Positions 1-9,216 of a stretch of 64,000 nucleotides of DNA are shown here, in pieces. Where the stretch lies: positions 655,172 through 719,171 of the forward strand of contig NZ_BCUT01000007.1 in assembly GCF_001591365.1 (NCBI RefSeq), read 5' to 3'. Made by a program: the position numbers and the translations under genes. The first letter of the stretch is position 1; the number at the start of each line of letters is the position of its first letter. This stretch comes from Variovorax paradoxus NBRC 15149. GTDB taxonomy: Bacteria; Pseudomonadota; Gammaproteobacteria; Burkholderiales; Burkholderiaceae_C. The notes beneath the pieces were generated by a model. The model searched no databases. It saw only the letters and a list, made by a program, of their open reading frames with translations, and was not told where the DNA came from.

Positions 1-942
<942 letters not shown>

Positions 943-944
943 CA

Positions 945-1181
945 ATGGCCAACGCCGCTCCCAACAACACGCCCACCCCCGTCAAGCCGCCAAAGCCGCA
1001 TGCGCGGCTCGAGAAGTGGATCTGGATCCTGATCTACGGTGGCCTGTTTCTCGTGATCCTCGGCATTGCCACGGGCCGCACCGAGCCGGCGCTGGGGTGG
1101 TCGATGGCCGTGCCCGGCGCCGTGGTCGCGCTGGTGGGCTTTGTGCTCATTTACGTGCGCTCGCGCCTGGGCGACAAATAA
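945..1181 (+). CDS. small two-helix membrane protein
   Basis: A 78-residue protein I do not recognise by name. The N-terminal 20 residues are Pro/Asn-rich and soluble. Two hydrophobic segments follow, at about residues 25-42 (WIWILIYGGLFLVILG) and 52-70 (GWSMAVPGAVVALVGFVLIY), ending in a basic tail RSRLGDK. It is probably an inner-membrane protein with both ends in the cytoplasm. The ATG begins 2 bp after the dehydrogenase stop, which suggests coupled translation in the same operon. No catalytic motif is visible, so its role in the acyl-CoA operon is unknown. Confidence 0.7.
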   Translation: MANAAPNNTPTPVKPPKPHARLEKWIWILIYGGLFLVILGIATGRTEPALGWSMAVPGAVVALVGFVLIYVRSRLGDK

Positions 1182-1203
1182 CGAGGCCAAGGAAAGGCAG
1201 ACC

Positions 1204-1506
1204 ATGCTCAAGCACATCGTGATGTGGAAGTTCAAGGAACATGCCGAAGGCGCCGACAAGGCGACCAACCTGCTGAAGGCCAAGGCGCTGCTCGACGCTT
1301 GCGCCAGGCTGTCGCCCGGCACCTTGCGTTTCGAGGTGACCGCTGCCCAGCCCGGGCTCGAAGCGACCTGCGACCTGGTCCTGTATTCGGAATTCACCGA
1401 CGCGGCCGCGCTCGCGGCCTATGCGGACCATCCGCAGCACGTGGCGCTGAAGCCCTTCATCGGCGCGGTGCGCGAAGCGCGCCAGTGCATGGACTACATC
1501 GCCTGA
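1204..1506 (+). CDS. Dabb family (stress-responsive A/B barrel) protein
   Basis: A 100-residue alpha/beta barrel protein of the Dabb family. The family opening MLKHIVMWKFKE is present, as is the closing HVALKPFIGAVREARQCMDY segment. Dabb proteins are small dimeric ferredoxin-like barrels; some are enzymes or cyclases, most have no known reaction. It lies in a same-strand run between the small membrane protein (22 bp upstream) and an SDR (31 bp downstream), so a supporting role in the local acyl-CoA or hydrophobic-substrate pathway is plausible. The start at the ATG following GGAAAGGCAGACC has a reasonable ribosome binding site. Confidence 0.85.
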   Translation: MLKHIVMWKFKEHAEGADKATNLLKAKALLDACARLSPGTLRFEVTAAQPGLEATCDLVLYSEFTDAAALAAYADHPQHVALKPFIGAVREARQCMDYIA

Positions 1507-1537
1507 ACAATCCAAACCGAACAACGGAGACCTTCCC

Positions 1538-2332
1538 ATGACCGCCCGCACCATCCAAAAACTGTTCGACCTCAGCGGCAAGACCGCCCTCATCACCGGC
1601 GGCTCGCGCGGCCTGGGCCTGCAGATGGCGCATGCGCTGGGCGAGGCCGGTGCGAAGATCATGCTGAGCTCGCGCAAGGCCGACGACCTGGAGCAGGCCG
1701 CGGCCGAGCTGCAATCGGCCGGCATCGACGCGCGCTGGATCGCCGCTGACTGCTCGAAGGAAGAAGACACGCGCCGCCTGGCCGACGAGACGCTGCAGCG
1801 CATGGGCGCGATCGACATCCTCGTGAACAACGCGGGCGCCAGCTGGGGCGCGCCGGCCGAGAGCCATCCGGTCGAGGCCTGGGACAAGGTGATGAACCTC
1901 AATGTGCGCGGCTATTTCATCCTGTCGCAGCATGTGGCCAACGGCTACATGATCCCGAAGAAGACGGGCCGCATCATCAACATCGCCTCGATCGCGGGCC
2001 TCAACGGCAACCCGCCCGAGATGCAGACGCTGGCCTACAACACTTCGAAGACCGCAGTGATCGGCTTCACGCGCACGCTGGCGGCGGAATGGGGCAAGTA
2101 CAACATCAACGTGAACGCGATCTGCCCGGGCTTCTTCATGACCAAGATGGCGGCGGGGCTGATCAAGTCGCTGGGCGAGGAAAAGATGGCCTCGCATGCG
2201 CCGCTCGGACGGCTTGGCGATGAGGAAGACCTGAAAGGCTTGACGCTGCTGTATGCGAGCGATGCGGGCAAGCACATTACCGGCCAATGGCTGGCGGTGG
2301 ATGGTGGTGTGAGCGTGGTGCTCGGGGCCTAG
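1538..2332 (+). CDS. SDR family NAD(P)-dependent oxidoreductase
   Basis: A classical short-chain dehydrogenase of 264 residues. The Rossmann cofactor motif TGGSRGLG is at residues 20-27, the NNAG motif at 97-100, and the catalytic Ser151, Tyr167 and Lys171 (YNTSK) are all present, so it should be an active NAD(P)-dependent alcohol/ketone oxidoreductase. Its length and C-terminal GQWLAVDGG ending are those of FabG-like enzymes. An upstream GGAGA ribosome binding site supports this ATG. Within the acyl-CoA catabolic run, a 3-hydroxyacyl or alicyclic alcohol dehydrogenase step is likely. The substrate is not identified. Confidence 0.92.
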   Translation: MTARTIQKLFDLSGKTALITGGSRGLGLQMAHALGEAGAKIMLSSRKADDLEQAAAELQSAGIDARWIAADCSKEEDTRRLADETLQRMGAIDILVNNAGASWGAPAESHPVEAWDKVMNLNVRGYFILSQHVANGYMIPKKTGRIINIASIAGLNGNPPEMQTLAYNTSKTAVIGFTRTLAAEWGKYNINVNAICPGFFMTKMAAGLIKSLGEEKMASHAPLGRLGDEEDLKGLTLLYASDAGKHITGQWLAVDGGVSVVLGA

Positions 2333-2373
2333 CAGATGAGGGCGCGCGCTTTGATCTGCCGGGTCGTAAGGCA

Positions 2374-2650
2374 TTCGGGGCGCGCTCCCGCCGACGGGGT
2401 ACCTTGCTCCGCGAATGTCCTCCGGCCTGCGGCCTCCCCCTTAATTTCGCTGCGCAAGGCACCCCATCGACGTGAGCGTTGGACAGAGCGGCTGTTGATC
2501 GGCGGAATACCGGCAACGTGCCCTGGTGCACAGGGCATCGGGTGCTCCCCGCAGCGAAATCAAGGAGGAGGCCGCAGGCCGGGGGACATTCGCGGAGGGG
2601 AGTACCCGGTGGCCTGGGCACGTGCCCTGGACAACAGCGCCAAGAAACAC
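2374..2650. repeat. dispersed inverted-arm element, copy A (reverse orientation)
   Basis: This fills most of the 373-bp gap between the SDR and the thioesterase. It is a complete copy of the element also seen at 7894-8179 and 13979-14250, here in the opposite orientation. Each arm has a core reading GCGAATGTCC(C/T)CCGGCC, a GGCC-TGC-GGCC mini-hairpin, a CTCCTCCTT-type tract and TTTCGCTGCG. The arms face each other across a spacer containing GATGCCCTGTGCACCAGGGC on the reverse strand. Homology with copy B extends on the right into AGCGCCAAGAAACAC. There is no transposase and no convincing reading frame; the short ORFs inside it are by-products of G+C bias. Confidence 0.85.
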
Positions 2651-2705
2651 AACGCTCCGAACAAAAAGTGCCCCGGACAAAACACAGAACGCAGAGAAAA
2701 CTGAG

Positions 2706-3170
2706 ATGCCTTCCCCCGATTCCACCGACATCAACATCCTCTCCTACACGAGCCAGATCCCGTTCGCGCGGCACCTGGGCTTCGAGCTCACCAAGTTCGA
2801 GGGCGGCGAGTCCGAGATCATCTACACCGCCAAGCCCGAACATCTCAACACCTTCGACGTGACGCACGGCGGTGCCTGCATGACGCTGCTCGACATCACC
2901 ATGGCGGCCGCCGCACGCAGCGTGGCGCCAGAGACCGGCGTGGTCACCATCGAGATGAAGACCAGCTTCATGCAGCCCTCGGTCGGGCCGCTGCATGCGC
3001 GCGGCACGCTGATCCACCGCACCGCCACGCTGGCCTTCACCGAGGCCAAGATCTACGACGAACTGGAGCGCGTGTGCGCGCACGCCACCGGCACCTTCAA
3101 GTACGTGAAGCGCCGGCTGCCCACAGGCCCCGCGAGCGCCAACGCGATGCGCCCGCCTTCTACCGATTAA
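2706..3170 (+). CDS. PaaI/hotdog-fold thioesterase family protein
   Basis: A 154-residue single hotdog-domain protein of the PaaI/YbgC-like thioesterase group, which hydrolyse acyl-CoA esters to free acid and CoA in the cytoplasm. The active-site region THGGACMTLLDITMA is at about residues 53-67, with the HGG turn followed by the conserved acidic residue Asp63 on the long helix. The later strand motif (IEMKTSFMQPSVGPLHARG) is also typical. Longer frames run back into the repeat upstream; the ATG after the GCAGAGAAAACTGAG leader gives the family's normal N-terminus. It heads the second half of the catabolic run, 22 bp before the reductase gene. Confidence 0.88.
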   Translation: MPSPDSTDINILSYTSQIPFARHLGFELTKFEGGESEIIYTAKPEHLNTFDVTHGGACMTLLDITMAAAARSVAPETGVVTIEMKTSFMQPSVGPLHARGTLIHRTATLAFTEAKIYDELERVCAHATGTFKYVKRRLPTGPASANAMRPPSTD

Positions 3171-3192
3171 TTTCATTTCCCCGGAGACACTC

Positions 3193-4209
3193 ATGCCTGC
3201 GAACAAACAGATCCACCTCGACAACCGCCCGGACGGCGAAGCCGCTGCCGGCAACTTCAAGCTCGTGACCGCCGAGACGCCCGCGCTCAAGGACAACCAG
3301 GTGCTGGTGCGCCACCACTACATGAGCCTCGACCCCTACATGCGCGGTCGCATGAACGACTCCAAGAGCTACGCCCAGCCGCAGCCGCTGGGCCAGGTCA
3401 TGCAGGGCGGCACGGCCGGCGAAGTGGTCGAGAGCAAGCACCCCAAGTACGCCGTCGGCGACAAGGTGGTGGGCTTCGGCGGCTGGCAGGAATACAGCGT
3501 GGTCGATGCCTCGCAGCCCGGCGCGCTCAAGAAGGTCGACACCACGCAGGTGCCGCTGTCGCACTACCTCGGCGCGGTCGGCATGCCGGGCGTCACGGCC
3601 TGGTACGGCCTCGTGAAGATCATTGCGCCGAAGGCCGGCGAGACGATGGTGGTCACGGCCGCCAGCGGAGCGGTCGGCAGCGCCTTCGGTGCATTGGCCA
3701 AGGCGCGCGGCTGCCGCGTGGTGGGCATTGCGGGCGGGCCGGACAAGTGCAAGTACGTGACCGACGAGCTCGGCTTCGATGCCTGCATCGACTACCGCCA
3801 GCACCCCGACGCCAAGAGCATGAGCGCCGCGCTCAAGGAAGCCTGCCCTAACGGCATCGACGGCTATTTCGAGAACGTGGGCGGCTACATCTTCGACGCC
3901 GTGCTGCTGCGCGCCAATGCCTTCTCGCGCGTGGCGCTGTGCGGAATGATCGCGGGCTACGACGGCCAGCCGCTGCCGCTCGCGAACCCGGCGCTGATCC
4001 TCATCAACCGCATGAAGATCGAAGGCTTCATCGTGAGCGAGCACATGGAAGTGTGGCCCGAGGCGCTGGCCGAGCTCGGTGCGCTGGTGGCCAGCGGCAA
4101 GCTCAGGCCGCGCGAGTCGGTGGCGCAAGGCATAGCGGCTGCCCCTGAGGCCTTCCTGGGTTTGCTCAAGGGCAAGAATTTCGGCAAGCAGCTCGTCAAG
4201 CTGATCTGA
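3193..4209 (+). CDS. NADP-dependent medium-chain oxidoreductase (zinc-independent, leukotriene B4 DH/CurA-like)
   Basis: A 338-residue medium-chain dehydrogenase/reductase without zinc ligands, of the type that reduces the C=C bond of enones or 2-alkenals with NADPH. The substrate-domain motif HHYMSLDPYMRGRM is at residues 41-54. The nucleotide-binding motif AASGAVGS is at 156-163 and the downstream FENVGG near residue 225 is characteristic of this subfamily. Length matches the family. A GGAGA box precedes the chosen ATG. With flanking thioesterase and acyl-CoA dehydrogenase genes it probably acts on an unsaturated intermediate; the exact substrate is inference. Confidence 0.92.
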   Translation: MPANKQIHLDNRPDGEAAAGNFKLVTAETPALKDNQVLVRHHYMSLDPYMRGRMNDSKSYAQPQPLGQVMQGGTAGEVVESKHPKYAVGDKVVGFGGWQEYSVVDASQPGALKKVDTTQVPLSHYLGAVGMPGVTAWYGLVKIIAPKAGETMVVTAASGAVGSAFGALAKARGCRVVGIAGGPDKCKYVTDELGFDACIDYRQHPDAKSMSAALKEACPNGIDGYFENVGGYIFDAVLLRANAFSRVALCGMIAGYDGQPLPLANPALILINRMKIEGFIVSEHMEVWPEALAELGALVASGKLRPRESVAQGIAAAPEAFLGLLKGKNFGKQLVKLI

Positions 4210-4240
4210 ATGAGCTGAACGCACGGCAAGGAGGCCGGTT

Positions 4241-5881
4241 ATGGAAACGACGCACGAGGTGTTCAACCAGCCCGAGCCGCTGGTGGGCTACAACCTCTTC
4301 GAAACCAACCGGCCCCTGCGCGATGCGTTGAAGTTCAATGCGCCATCGCTTCAGCTCGCGCAGCTGAGCGAGCTGGGCGCAACCATCGGCTCGGCCGAAA
4401 TGCAGGCGCATGCGCGGCTCGCCAACACCCATCCGCCCGAACTGCACACGCACGACCGCTTCGGCCGGCGCATCGACGAGGTGGAGTTCCATCCGAGCTA
4501 TCACGTGCTCATGGCCGCCGCGGTGGGCGCAGGCCTGCACGGCACGCCCTGGACGGGCACTTCGGCCTCGCCGCACGTGCTGCGCGCGGCCGGCTTCATG
4601 CTCTTCACCGAGCTGGAGCCATCGATCCTTTGCCCGGTCTCGATGACCTACGCCGCCACGCCGGCGCTGCGAAGCAATGCTGCCGTGTATGCCGACTGGG
4701 GCCCGAAGCTCGGCAGCCTCTGGTACGACCCGGCGCTCGCTTCGTTCAAGGACAAGCCCGGCCTGACCATGGGCATGGGCATGACCGAGAAGCAGGGCGG
4801 CTCCGACGTGCGCGCCAACACCACGCAAGCCGTGCGCGACGGCAGCGACGACTGGGGCGAGCGCTACGCGATCACCGGCCACAAGTGGTTCTTCTCGGCG
4901 CCGATGTGCGACGCCTTCCTGGTGCTCGCGCAGGCGCCAGCCGGCCTGAGCTGCTTCTTCCTGCCGCGCGTGCTGCCCGACGGGAGCCGCAACGCCATCC
5001 ACATCCAGCGCCTGAAGGACAAGCTCGGCAACAAGGCCAATGCGAGCTCCGAGGTCGAGTTCCACGGCGCCAGCGCCTGGCTCGTGGGCGAAGAGGGCCG
5101 CGGCATTCCGCAGATCCTCGAGATGGGCACCATGACCCGGCTCGACTGCGCGCTGGGCACCAGCGGCCTGATGCGGCAGGCGCTCGGCATCGCGCTCAAC
5201 CATGCGAGCCAGCGCATGGCCTTCGGCAAGCCGCTGATCGGGCAGCCGCTCATGAAGAACGTGCTGGCCGACCTCGCGCTCGAAAGCGAGGCCTCCACCG
5301 CGCTGGCCATTCGCCTCGCGCGCGCCTTCGACCAGCAGGCCGACGAGCACGAGCGCCTGATGGCGCGCCTGCTCACGCCGGTCGCCAAGTTCTGGATCTG
5401 CAAGCGCGGCAGCCACTTCGCCCAGGAAGCCATGGAATGCCTGGGCGGCAACGGCTATGTGGAAGAGGGCGGCGAAGGCATCATGGCGCGCATCTACCGC
5501 GAGATGCCGCTCAACTCGATCTGGGAAGGCGCCGGCAACATCATGGCGCTCGACCTGCTGCGCGGCCTGCGCAAGGGCGATGCCGTGGCCGCATTGGCCA
5601 AGGAGCTGGCGCCCGCGCGCGGCCAGCATGCGGCGCTCGACCGCCTGGCCGATGCGCTGCCGGCCCGCATCGAGGCCATGGCTTCCGAGACCGAGGCGCG
5701 CCGCCTCGCGCAGGACGTGGCCCTGGCGGTGCAGGCGGCATTGCTCGCACAGACCGCGCCACCGGCCGTCGTGGGCGCCTTCTGCGCATCGCGGCTGGGC
5801 GGCGACTGGGGCAATGCCTTCGGCACGCTGGGCGCGGGCACCGATTTCGATTCGATCATCGAGCGCGCGCAGCCGCGCTGA
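4241..5881 (+). CDS. AidB-like acyl-CoA dehydrogenase
   Basis: A 546-residue acyl-CoA dehydrogenase of the AidB branch, close in length to E. coli AidB (about 541 residues). The N-terminal extension HEVFNQPEPLVGYNLFETN is the AidB signature, where it shapes the tetramer. GMGMTEKQGGSDVRANT near residues 181-197 is the FAD/substrate loop and MECLGGNGYVEEGG near residue 402 is the C-terminal ACAD motif. AidB proteins bind FAD and have weak isovaleryl-CoA dehydrogenase activity; E. coli AidB also binds DNA in the alkylation response. Here the catabolic neighbours favour a metabolic role. It is separated by 31 bp from the reductase gene. Confidence 0.9.
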   Translation: METTHEVFNQPEPLVGYNLFETNRPLRDALKFNAPSLQLAQLSELGATIGSAEMQAHARLANTHPPELHTHDRFGRRIDEVEFHPSYHVLMAAAVGAGLHGTPWTGTSASPHVLRAAGFMLFTELEPSILCPVSMTYAATPALRSNAAVYADWGPKLGSLWYDPALASFKDKPGLTMGMGMTEKQGGSDVRANTTQAVRDGSDDWGERYAITGHKWFFSAPMCDAFLVLAQAPAGLSCFFLPRVLPDGSRNAIHIQRLKDKLGNKANASSEVEFHGASAWLVGEEGRGIPQILEMGTMTRLDCALGTSGLMRQALGIALNHASQRMAFGKPLIGQPLMKNVLADLALESEASTALAIRLARAFDQQADEHERLMARLLTPVAKFWICKRGSHFAQEAMECLGGNGYVEEGGEGIMARIYREMPLNSIWEGAGNIMALDLLRGLRKGDAVAALAKELAPARGQHAALDRLADALPARIEAMASETEARRLAQDVALAVQAALLAQTAPPAVVGAFCASRLGGDWGNAFGTLGAGTDFDSIIERAQPR

Positions 5882-5913
5882 GCTCCAACATTTCATCCAC
5901 GGGAAACCAGCAC

Positions 5914-6852
5914 ATGGCCGAACTCATCCTGCACCACTACAACACCTCGCCGTTCTCCGAGAAGGTGCGGCTCATCCTTGGCGCCAAGAAGCTGGCGTGG
6001 AAGTCCGTGCTCATTCCGCCCGTCATGCCCAAGCCCGACGTGGAGGTGCTCACGGGCGGCTACCGCAAGACGCCGTTCCTGCAGATCGGCGCCGACATCT
6101 ACTGCGACAGCGCACTGATCGCCGACGTGCTCGAGCACCTGCAGCCCGAAGCCACGCTCTACCCCGAGCCCGAAAAAGGCATGTCGCGCATCCTCGCGCA
6201 GTGGGCCGACACCACGCTGTTCTGGGCCGCCATGGCCTGGAGCATGCAGCCCCGCGGCGCGGCCGAGCTGTTTGCCAAGGCGCCGCCCGAAGCCGCCAAG
6301 GCCTTCGGCGAAGACCGCGCAAAGATGAGCACCGGCAACATGACGCGGCTGCGCCCGGCCGACGCTACCAGCGCCTACAAGTCGTACCTGCGCCGCCTGT
6401 CCGACATGCTCGACGACAAGCCCTACCTGCTGGGCGAGGTGCCGTGCATTGCCGACTTCTCGGTCTACCACCCGCTCTGGTACACGCGCCGCATCGACTC
6501 GGTGCGCGGCATCCTCGACCTCACGCCCGCGGTCGTCGACTGGATGGACCGCATGGCCGCCATCGGCCACGGCAGCATCGAAAAATCCAGCTCGGACGAA
6601 GCCATCGCCATCGCCAAGGCCGGCACGCCGCACACGCTGCTGACAGACAGCACCTTCCAGGACGACCACGGCATTGCGCTGGGCACCGCGGTCACAATTC
6701 GCGCCGAGAGCTTCGGCCTGGAGGAAACCCCCGGCACGCTGGTGGCCGCCACGCGCACGCACTACACGCTGGAGCGCAGCCACGAGCGCGTGGGCACGGT
6801 GCACGTGCACTTCCCGCGCATCGGCTATGTGCTGAAGAAAGCAGAGGCCTGA
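5914..6852 (+). CDS. glutathione S-transferase family protein
   Basis: A 312-residue protein with an N-terminal thioredoxin-fold GST domain (LHHYNTSPFSEKVRLILG at residues 6-23, with Ser14 and Ser16 as candidate thiol-activating residues) and an all-helical C-terminal domain. About 80 extra residues follow the usual GST length, forming a beta-rich tail (residues 235-312). Proteins of this architecture are common in betaproteobacterial catabolic clusters; they may conjugate or isomerise pathway intermediates with glutathione. The start follows a GGGAAACC ribosome binding site and lies 32 bp after the AidB-like gene. Substrate unknown. Confidence 0.85.
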   Translation: MAELILHHYNTSPFSEKVRLILGAKKLAWKSVLIPPVMPKPDVEVLTGGYRKTPFLQIGADIYCDSALIADVLEHLQPEATLYPEPEKGMSRILAQWADTTLFWAAMAWSMQPRGAAELFAKAPPEAAKAFGEDRAKMSTGNMTRLRPADATSAYKSYLRRLSDMLDDKPYLLGEVPCIADFSVYHPLWYTRRIDSVRGILDLTPAVVDWMDRMAAIGHGSIEKSSSDEAIAIAKAGTPHTLLTDSTFQDDHGIALGTAVTIRAESFGLEETPGTLVAATRTHYTLERSHERVGTVHVHFPRIGYVLKKAEA

Positions 6853-6970
6853 AGAAGAAGCAGAAGCGCCGGCATGGGGCACCTTCGTGACTGCGCCGCG
6901 GCGCGTTCCGTATTTCAATAGCGGCTCCAAGCTCAGTCAGAGACATTCAACGCAAGAAGGACACCGGCAA

Positions 6971-7876
6971 ATGATTCAGGACTTCAAGGGCAAGACGGCC
7001 GTGCTCACCGGCGCGGGTTCGGGCTTCGGCCTCGAGTGCGCGCGCATCGGGGCTGCGCGCGGCATGAACCTCGTGCTGGTCGACGTGCAGCAGGACGCGC
7101 TCGACAAGGCCCGCGCCGAGATGGAAGCCGCCGGCGCGCAGGTGCTGGCGCGCAAGGTCGACGTGTCGGACGCCGCGCAGATGGAAGCCCTGGCCCTTGC
7201 GGTGAAGGAGCGCTTCGGCGCGCCGCACTTCGTGTTCAACAACGCCGGCGTGGGCGCGGGCGGCCTGGTGTGGGAGAACACCGTGGCCGACTGGGAGTGG
7301 GTGCTGGGCGTGGACCTGTGGGGCGTGATCCACGGCGTGCGCCTGTTCACGCCGATGATGCTCGAGGCCGCCGCCAAGGACCCGGCCTACCGCGGCCACA
7401 TCACCAACACGGCCAGCATGGCGGGCTTGCTCACACCGCCCAACATGGGCATCTACAACGCAGCGAAAGCCGCGGTGGTGAGCCTGACCGAGACGCTGTA
7501 CCAGGACCTGACGCTGGTCACCGACCAGATCGGCGCGAGCCTCCTGTGCCCGTACTTCGTGCCGACCGGCATCACGAGCAGCGAGCGCAACCGCCCGAAC
7601 GCGCCCAAGGAAACCGAGCTCACCAAGAGCCAGCTGATCGGCCAGGCCATGAGCAACAAGGCGGTGAGCAGCGGCAAGATCACGGCGGCCGAAGTGGCGG
7701 CGAAGGTGTTCGACGCGATCAGCGACAACCAGTTCTACGTGTTCAGCCATCCAAAGGCGCTGGGCAACGTGAGGAGCCGCATGGAGAACATCGTGGCGGT
7801 CAAGAATCCGGCCGACCCGTTCCTCGAGCGGCCGGAGATCGGGCAGAAGTTGCGGGAGCAGCTGCGGGCGGGGTGA
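6971..7876 (+). CDS. SDR family oxidoreductase (301 residues)
   Basis: A second short-chain dehydrogenase of the catabolic run. The cofactor motif TGAGSGFG is at residues 13-20, NNAG at 90-93, and Ser149, Tyr162 and Lys166 (YNAAK) make up the catalytic set. It is longer than classical SDRs because of a C-terminal extension (about residues 245-301, SHPKALGNVRSRMENIVAVK) that is typical of a group annotated as acetoin- or multidrug-type SDRs. An AAGAAGGA box lies 12 bp before the ATG. A 118-bp gap upstream could hold a separate promoter, but I see no strong one. Last gene of the same-strand run. Confidence 0.9.
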   Translation: MIQDFKGKTAVLTGAGSGFGLECARIGAARGMNLVLVDVQQDALDKARAEMEAAGAQVLARKVDVSDAAQMEALALAVKERFGAPHFVFNNAGVGAGGLVWENTVADWEWVLGVDLWGVIHGVRLFTPMMLEAAAKDPAYRGHITNTASMAGLLTPPNMGIYNAAKAAVVSLTETLYQDLTLVTDQIGASLLCPYFVPTGITSSERNRPNAPKETELTKSQLIGQAMSNKAVSSGKITAAEVAAKVFDAISDNQFYVFSHPKALGNVRSRMENIVAVKNPADPFLERPEIGQKLREQLRAG

Positions 7877-7893
7877 GCTTTGTTCAGGGCGCT

Positions 7894-8179
7894 GTGTTTC
7901 TTGGCGCTGTTGTTTTTGTTCAGGGCGCGTGCACAGGCCACCGGGTACTCCCCTCCGCGAATGTCCCCCGGCCTGCGGCCTCCTCCTTGATTTCGCTGCG
8001 GGGAGCACCCGATGCCCTGTGCACTGGGCACGCTCGTTGTGTATCGCTGATCAACGACCGCTCCGCATAACGCTCCCGTCGATGGGGTGCCTTGCGCAGC
8101 GAAATTAAGGAGGAGGCCGAAGGCCGGGGGACATTCGCTTCGCCGCGTACCCCGTCGGCGGGAGCGCACCCTGAACAGC
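7894..8179. repeat. dispersed inverted-arm element, copy B
   Basis: This fills the 319-bp gap between the convergent SDR and LysR genes. Arm 1 (about 7940-8015) contains GCGAATGTCCCCCGGCC, a GGCC-TGC-GGCC mini-hairpin and CTCCTCCTTGATTTCGCTGC. Arm 2 (about 8083-8155) is its inverted copy, with GGCCGAAGGCC in the loop position. The spacer holds GATGCCCTGTGCACTGGGCA and CGCTGATCAACGACCG, both shared with copy C. Outer ends are TTCAGGGCGCGTGCACAG on the left and GGCGGGAGCGCACC on the right. As it sits between two gene ends, it may be transcribed from either side and might act as a bidirectional terminator. Confidence 0.88.
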
Positions 8180-8195
8180 GGCCTTGCGCCAACCC

Positions 8196-9116
8196 TCAGG
8201 CAGCCTGCGAAGCAATCCACTCCCATACAGTGCGCACTGCAGGCTCGCCCTCATGCCCGGCGGCCACCGCGAGAAAGTAGCTGCCCGTGTCGAGCGCCGG
8301 TCCGAAGGGCTGCACGAGCGCGCCGCTGCGCAGTTCCTCGGCTGCGAGCGTGAGGCTCAGCAGCGCCACGCCGTGGCCCGCGAGCGCGGCAAGGATGGCG
8401 TGGGTTTCGTCCGAGAACGACAGACCCGCGGCCTTCATCGACCGGCCGCGCGGCGGCGCGATGCCGGCTTCCTTGAACCACCGCGGCCACAGCGCGGGCG
8501 CCGCTGCGCCGGGCTGCCAGTCGCAATGGATCAGCTCGTGCTTCGGCAGATCGGCCGCGCGCTTCAGGCCCAGCATCGGGCTGCACAGCGGGGCGTAGCG
8601 CTCGGGCATCAGTTCGCGCGACACCAGGCCCGGCCAGTTGCCGCTGCCTGACCGCACGGCAATGTCGGCGCCGCCGCGCGCCAGGTCGACCAGCGTGTCG
8701 CTCGCATGCAGCCGCAGCTCGATGCCCGGGCAGGCCTTGCGAAAGGCCACCATGCGCGGCAGCACCCAGCGGGCCGCGAAGGCGGTGTTGGTGGTGAGCG
8801 TGACGGCCTGCGGGGCCGACGGCTGGCGCAGCCTTTCGACGCCGGCTTCGAGCGCGTCGAAGCCGGCGCGCAGGTCGTCGAACAGTCGCTCGCCCGCGGG
8901 CGTCAGCGCGAGCTGCCGCGTGAGCCGGCGGAACAGCGGCCGGCCCAGTGTGTCTTCGAGCGCGCGCACCTGGTGGCTGATGGCCGAGGGCGTCACCGAA
9001 AGCTCGAGCGCCGCGCGCTGGAAGCTCAGGTGCGCGGCCGCCGCTTCGAAGGCCCGCAGGGAGAGCAGGGGCGGCAGGCGCCGGGGGCGCCGCACGGATG
9101 AGCCAATCTCGTTCAT
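8196..9116 (-). CDS. LysR family transcriptional regulator
   Basis: A 306-residue LysR regulator. The N-terminal winged helix-turn-helix (LRAFEAAAAHLSFQRAALEL, then VTPSAISHQVRALED) occupies about residues 20-75 and is followed by a periplasmic-binding-like effector domain. The wording of the HTH is close to GcvA-type LysRs. The chosen start (MNEIGSSVRRPRR) removes a poorly conserved 36-residue stretch that would run into the divergent promoter. It is divergent from an azoreductase-type gene 100 bp away, so it probably controls that gene in response to a quinone or aromatic inducer. This is context inference; no clear LysR box was found in the short intergenic region. Confidence 0.9.
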   Translation of the reverse strand: MNEIGSSVRRPRRLPPLLSLRAFEAAAAHLSFQRAALELSVTPSAISHQVRALEDTLGRPLFRRLTRQLALTPAGERLFDDLRAGFDALEAGVERLRQPSAPQAVTLTTNTAFAARWVLPRMVAFRKACPGIELRLHASDTLVDLARGGADIAVRSGSGNWPGLVSRELMPERYAPLCSPMLGLKRAADLPKHELIHCDWQPGAAAPALWPRWFKEAGIAPPRGRSMKAAGLSFSDETHAILAALAGHGVALLSLTLAAEELRSGALVQPFGPALDTGSYFLAVAAGHEGEPAVRTVWEWIASQAA

Positions 9117-9216
9117 CGATGGAGAAATGATCGTTTGTCGGAGGTCGTGTGTGTCTCTAGATTCAGGACCTGCGCCGCCATTGTGGCAGCGCAAGACAGA
9201 ACAGGGAAATTCATCC

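Noticed and set aside
2336..2704. ORFs inside the dispersed elements (products with phrases such as SLISLRKAPHRRER and RSEIKEEAAGRG)
   Set aside because: The same peptides recur in every element copy on either strand and reflect the repeat sequence itself. No ribosome binding site and no conserved frame length.
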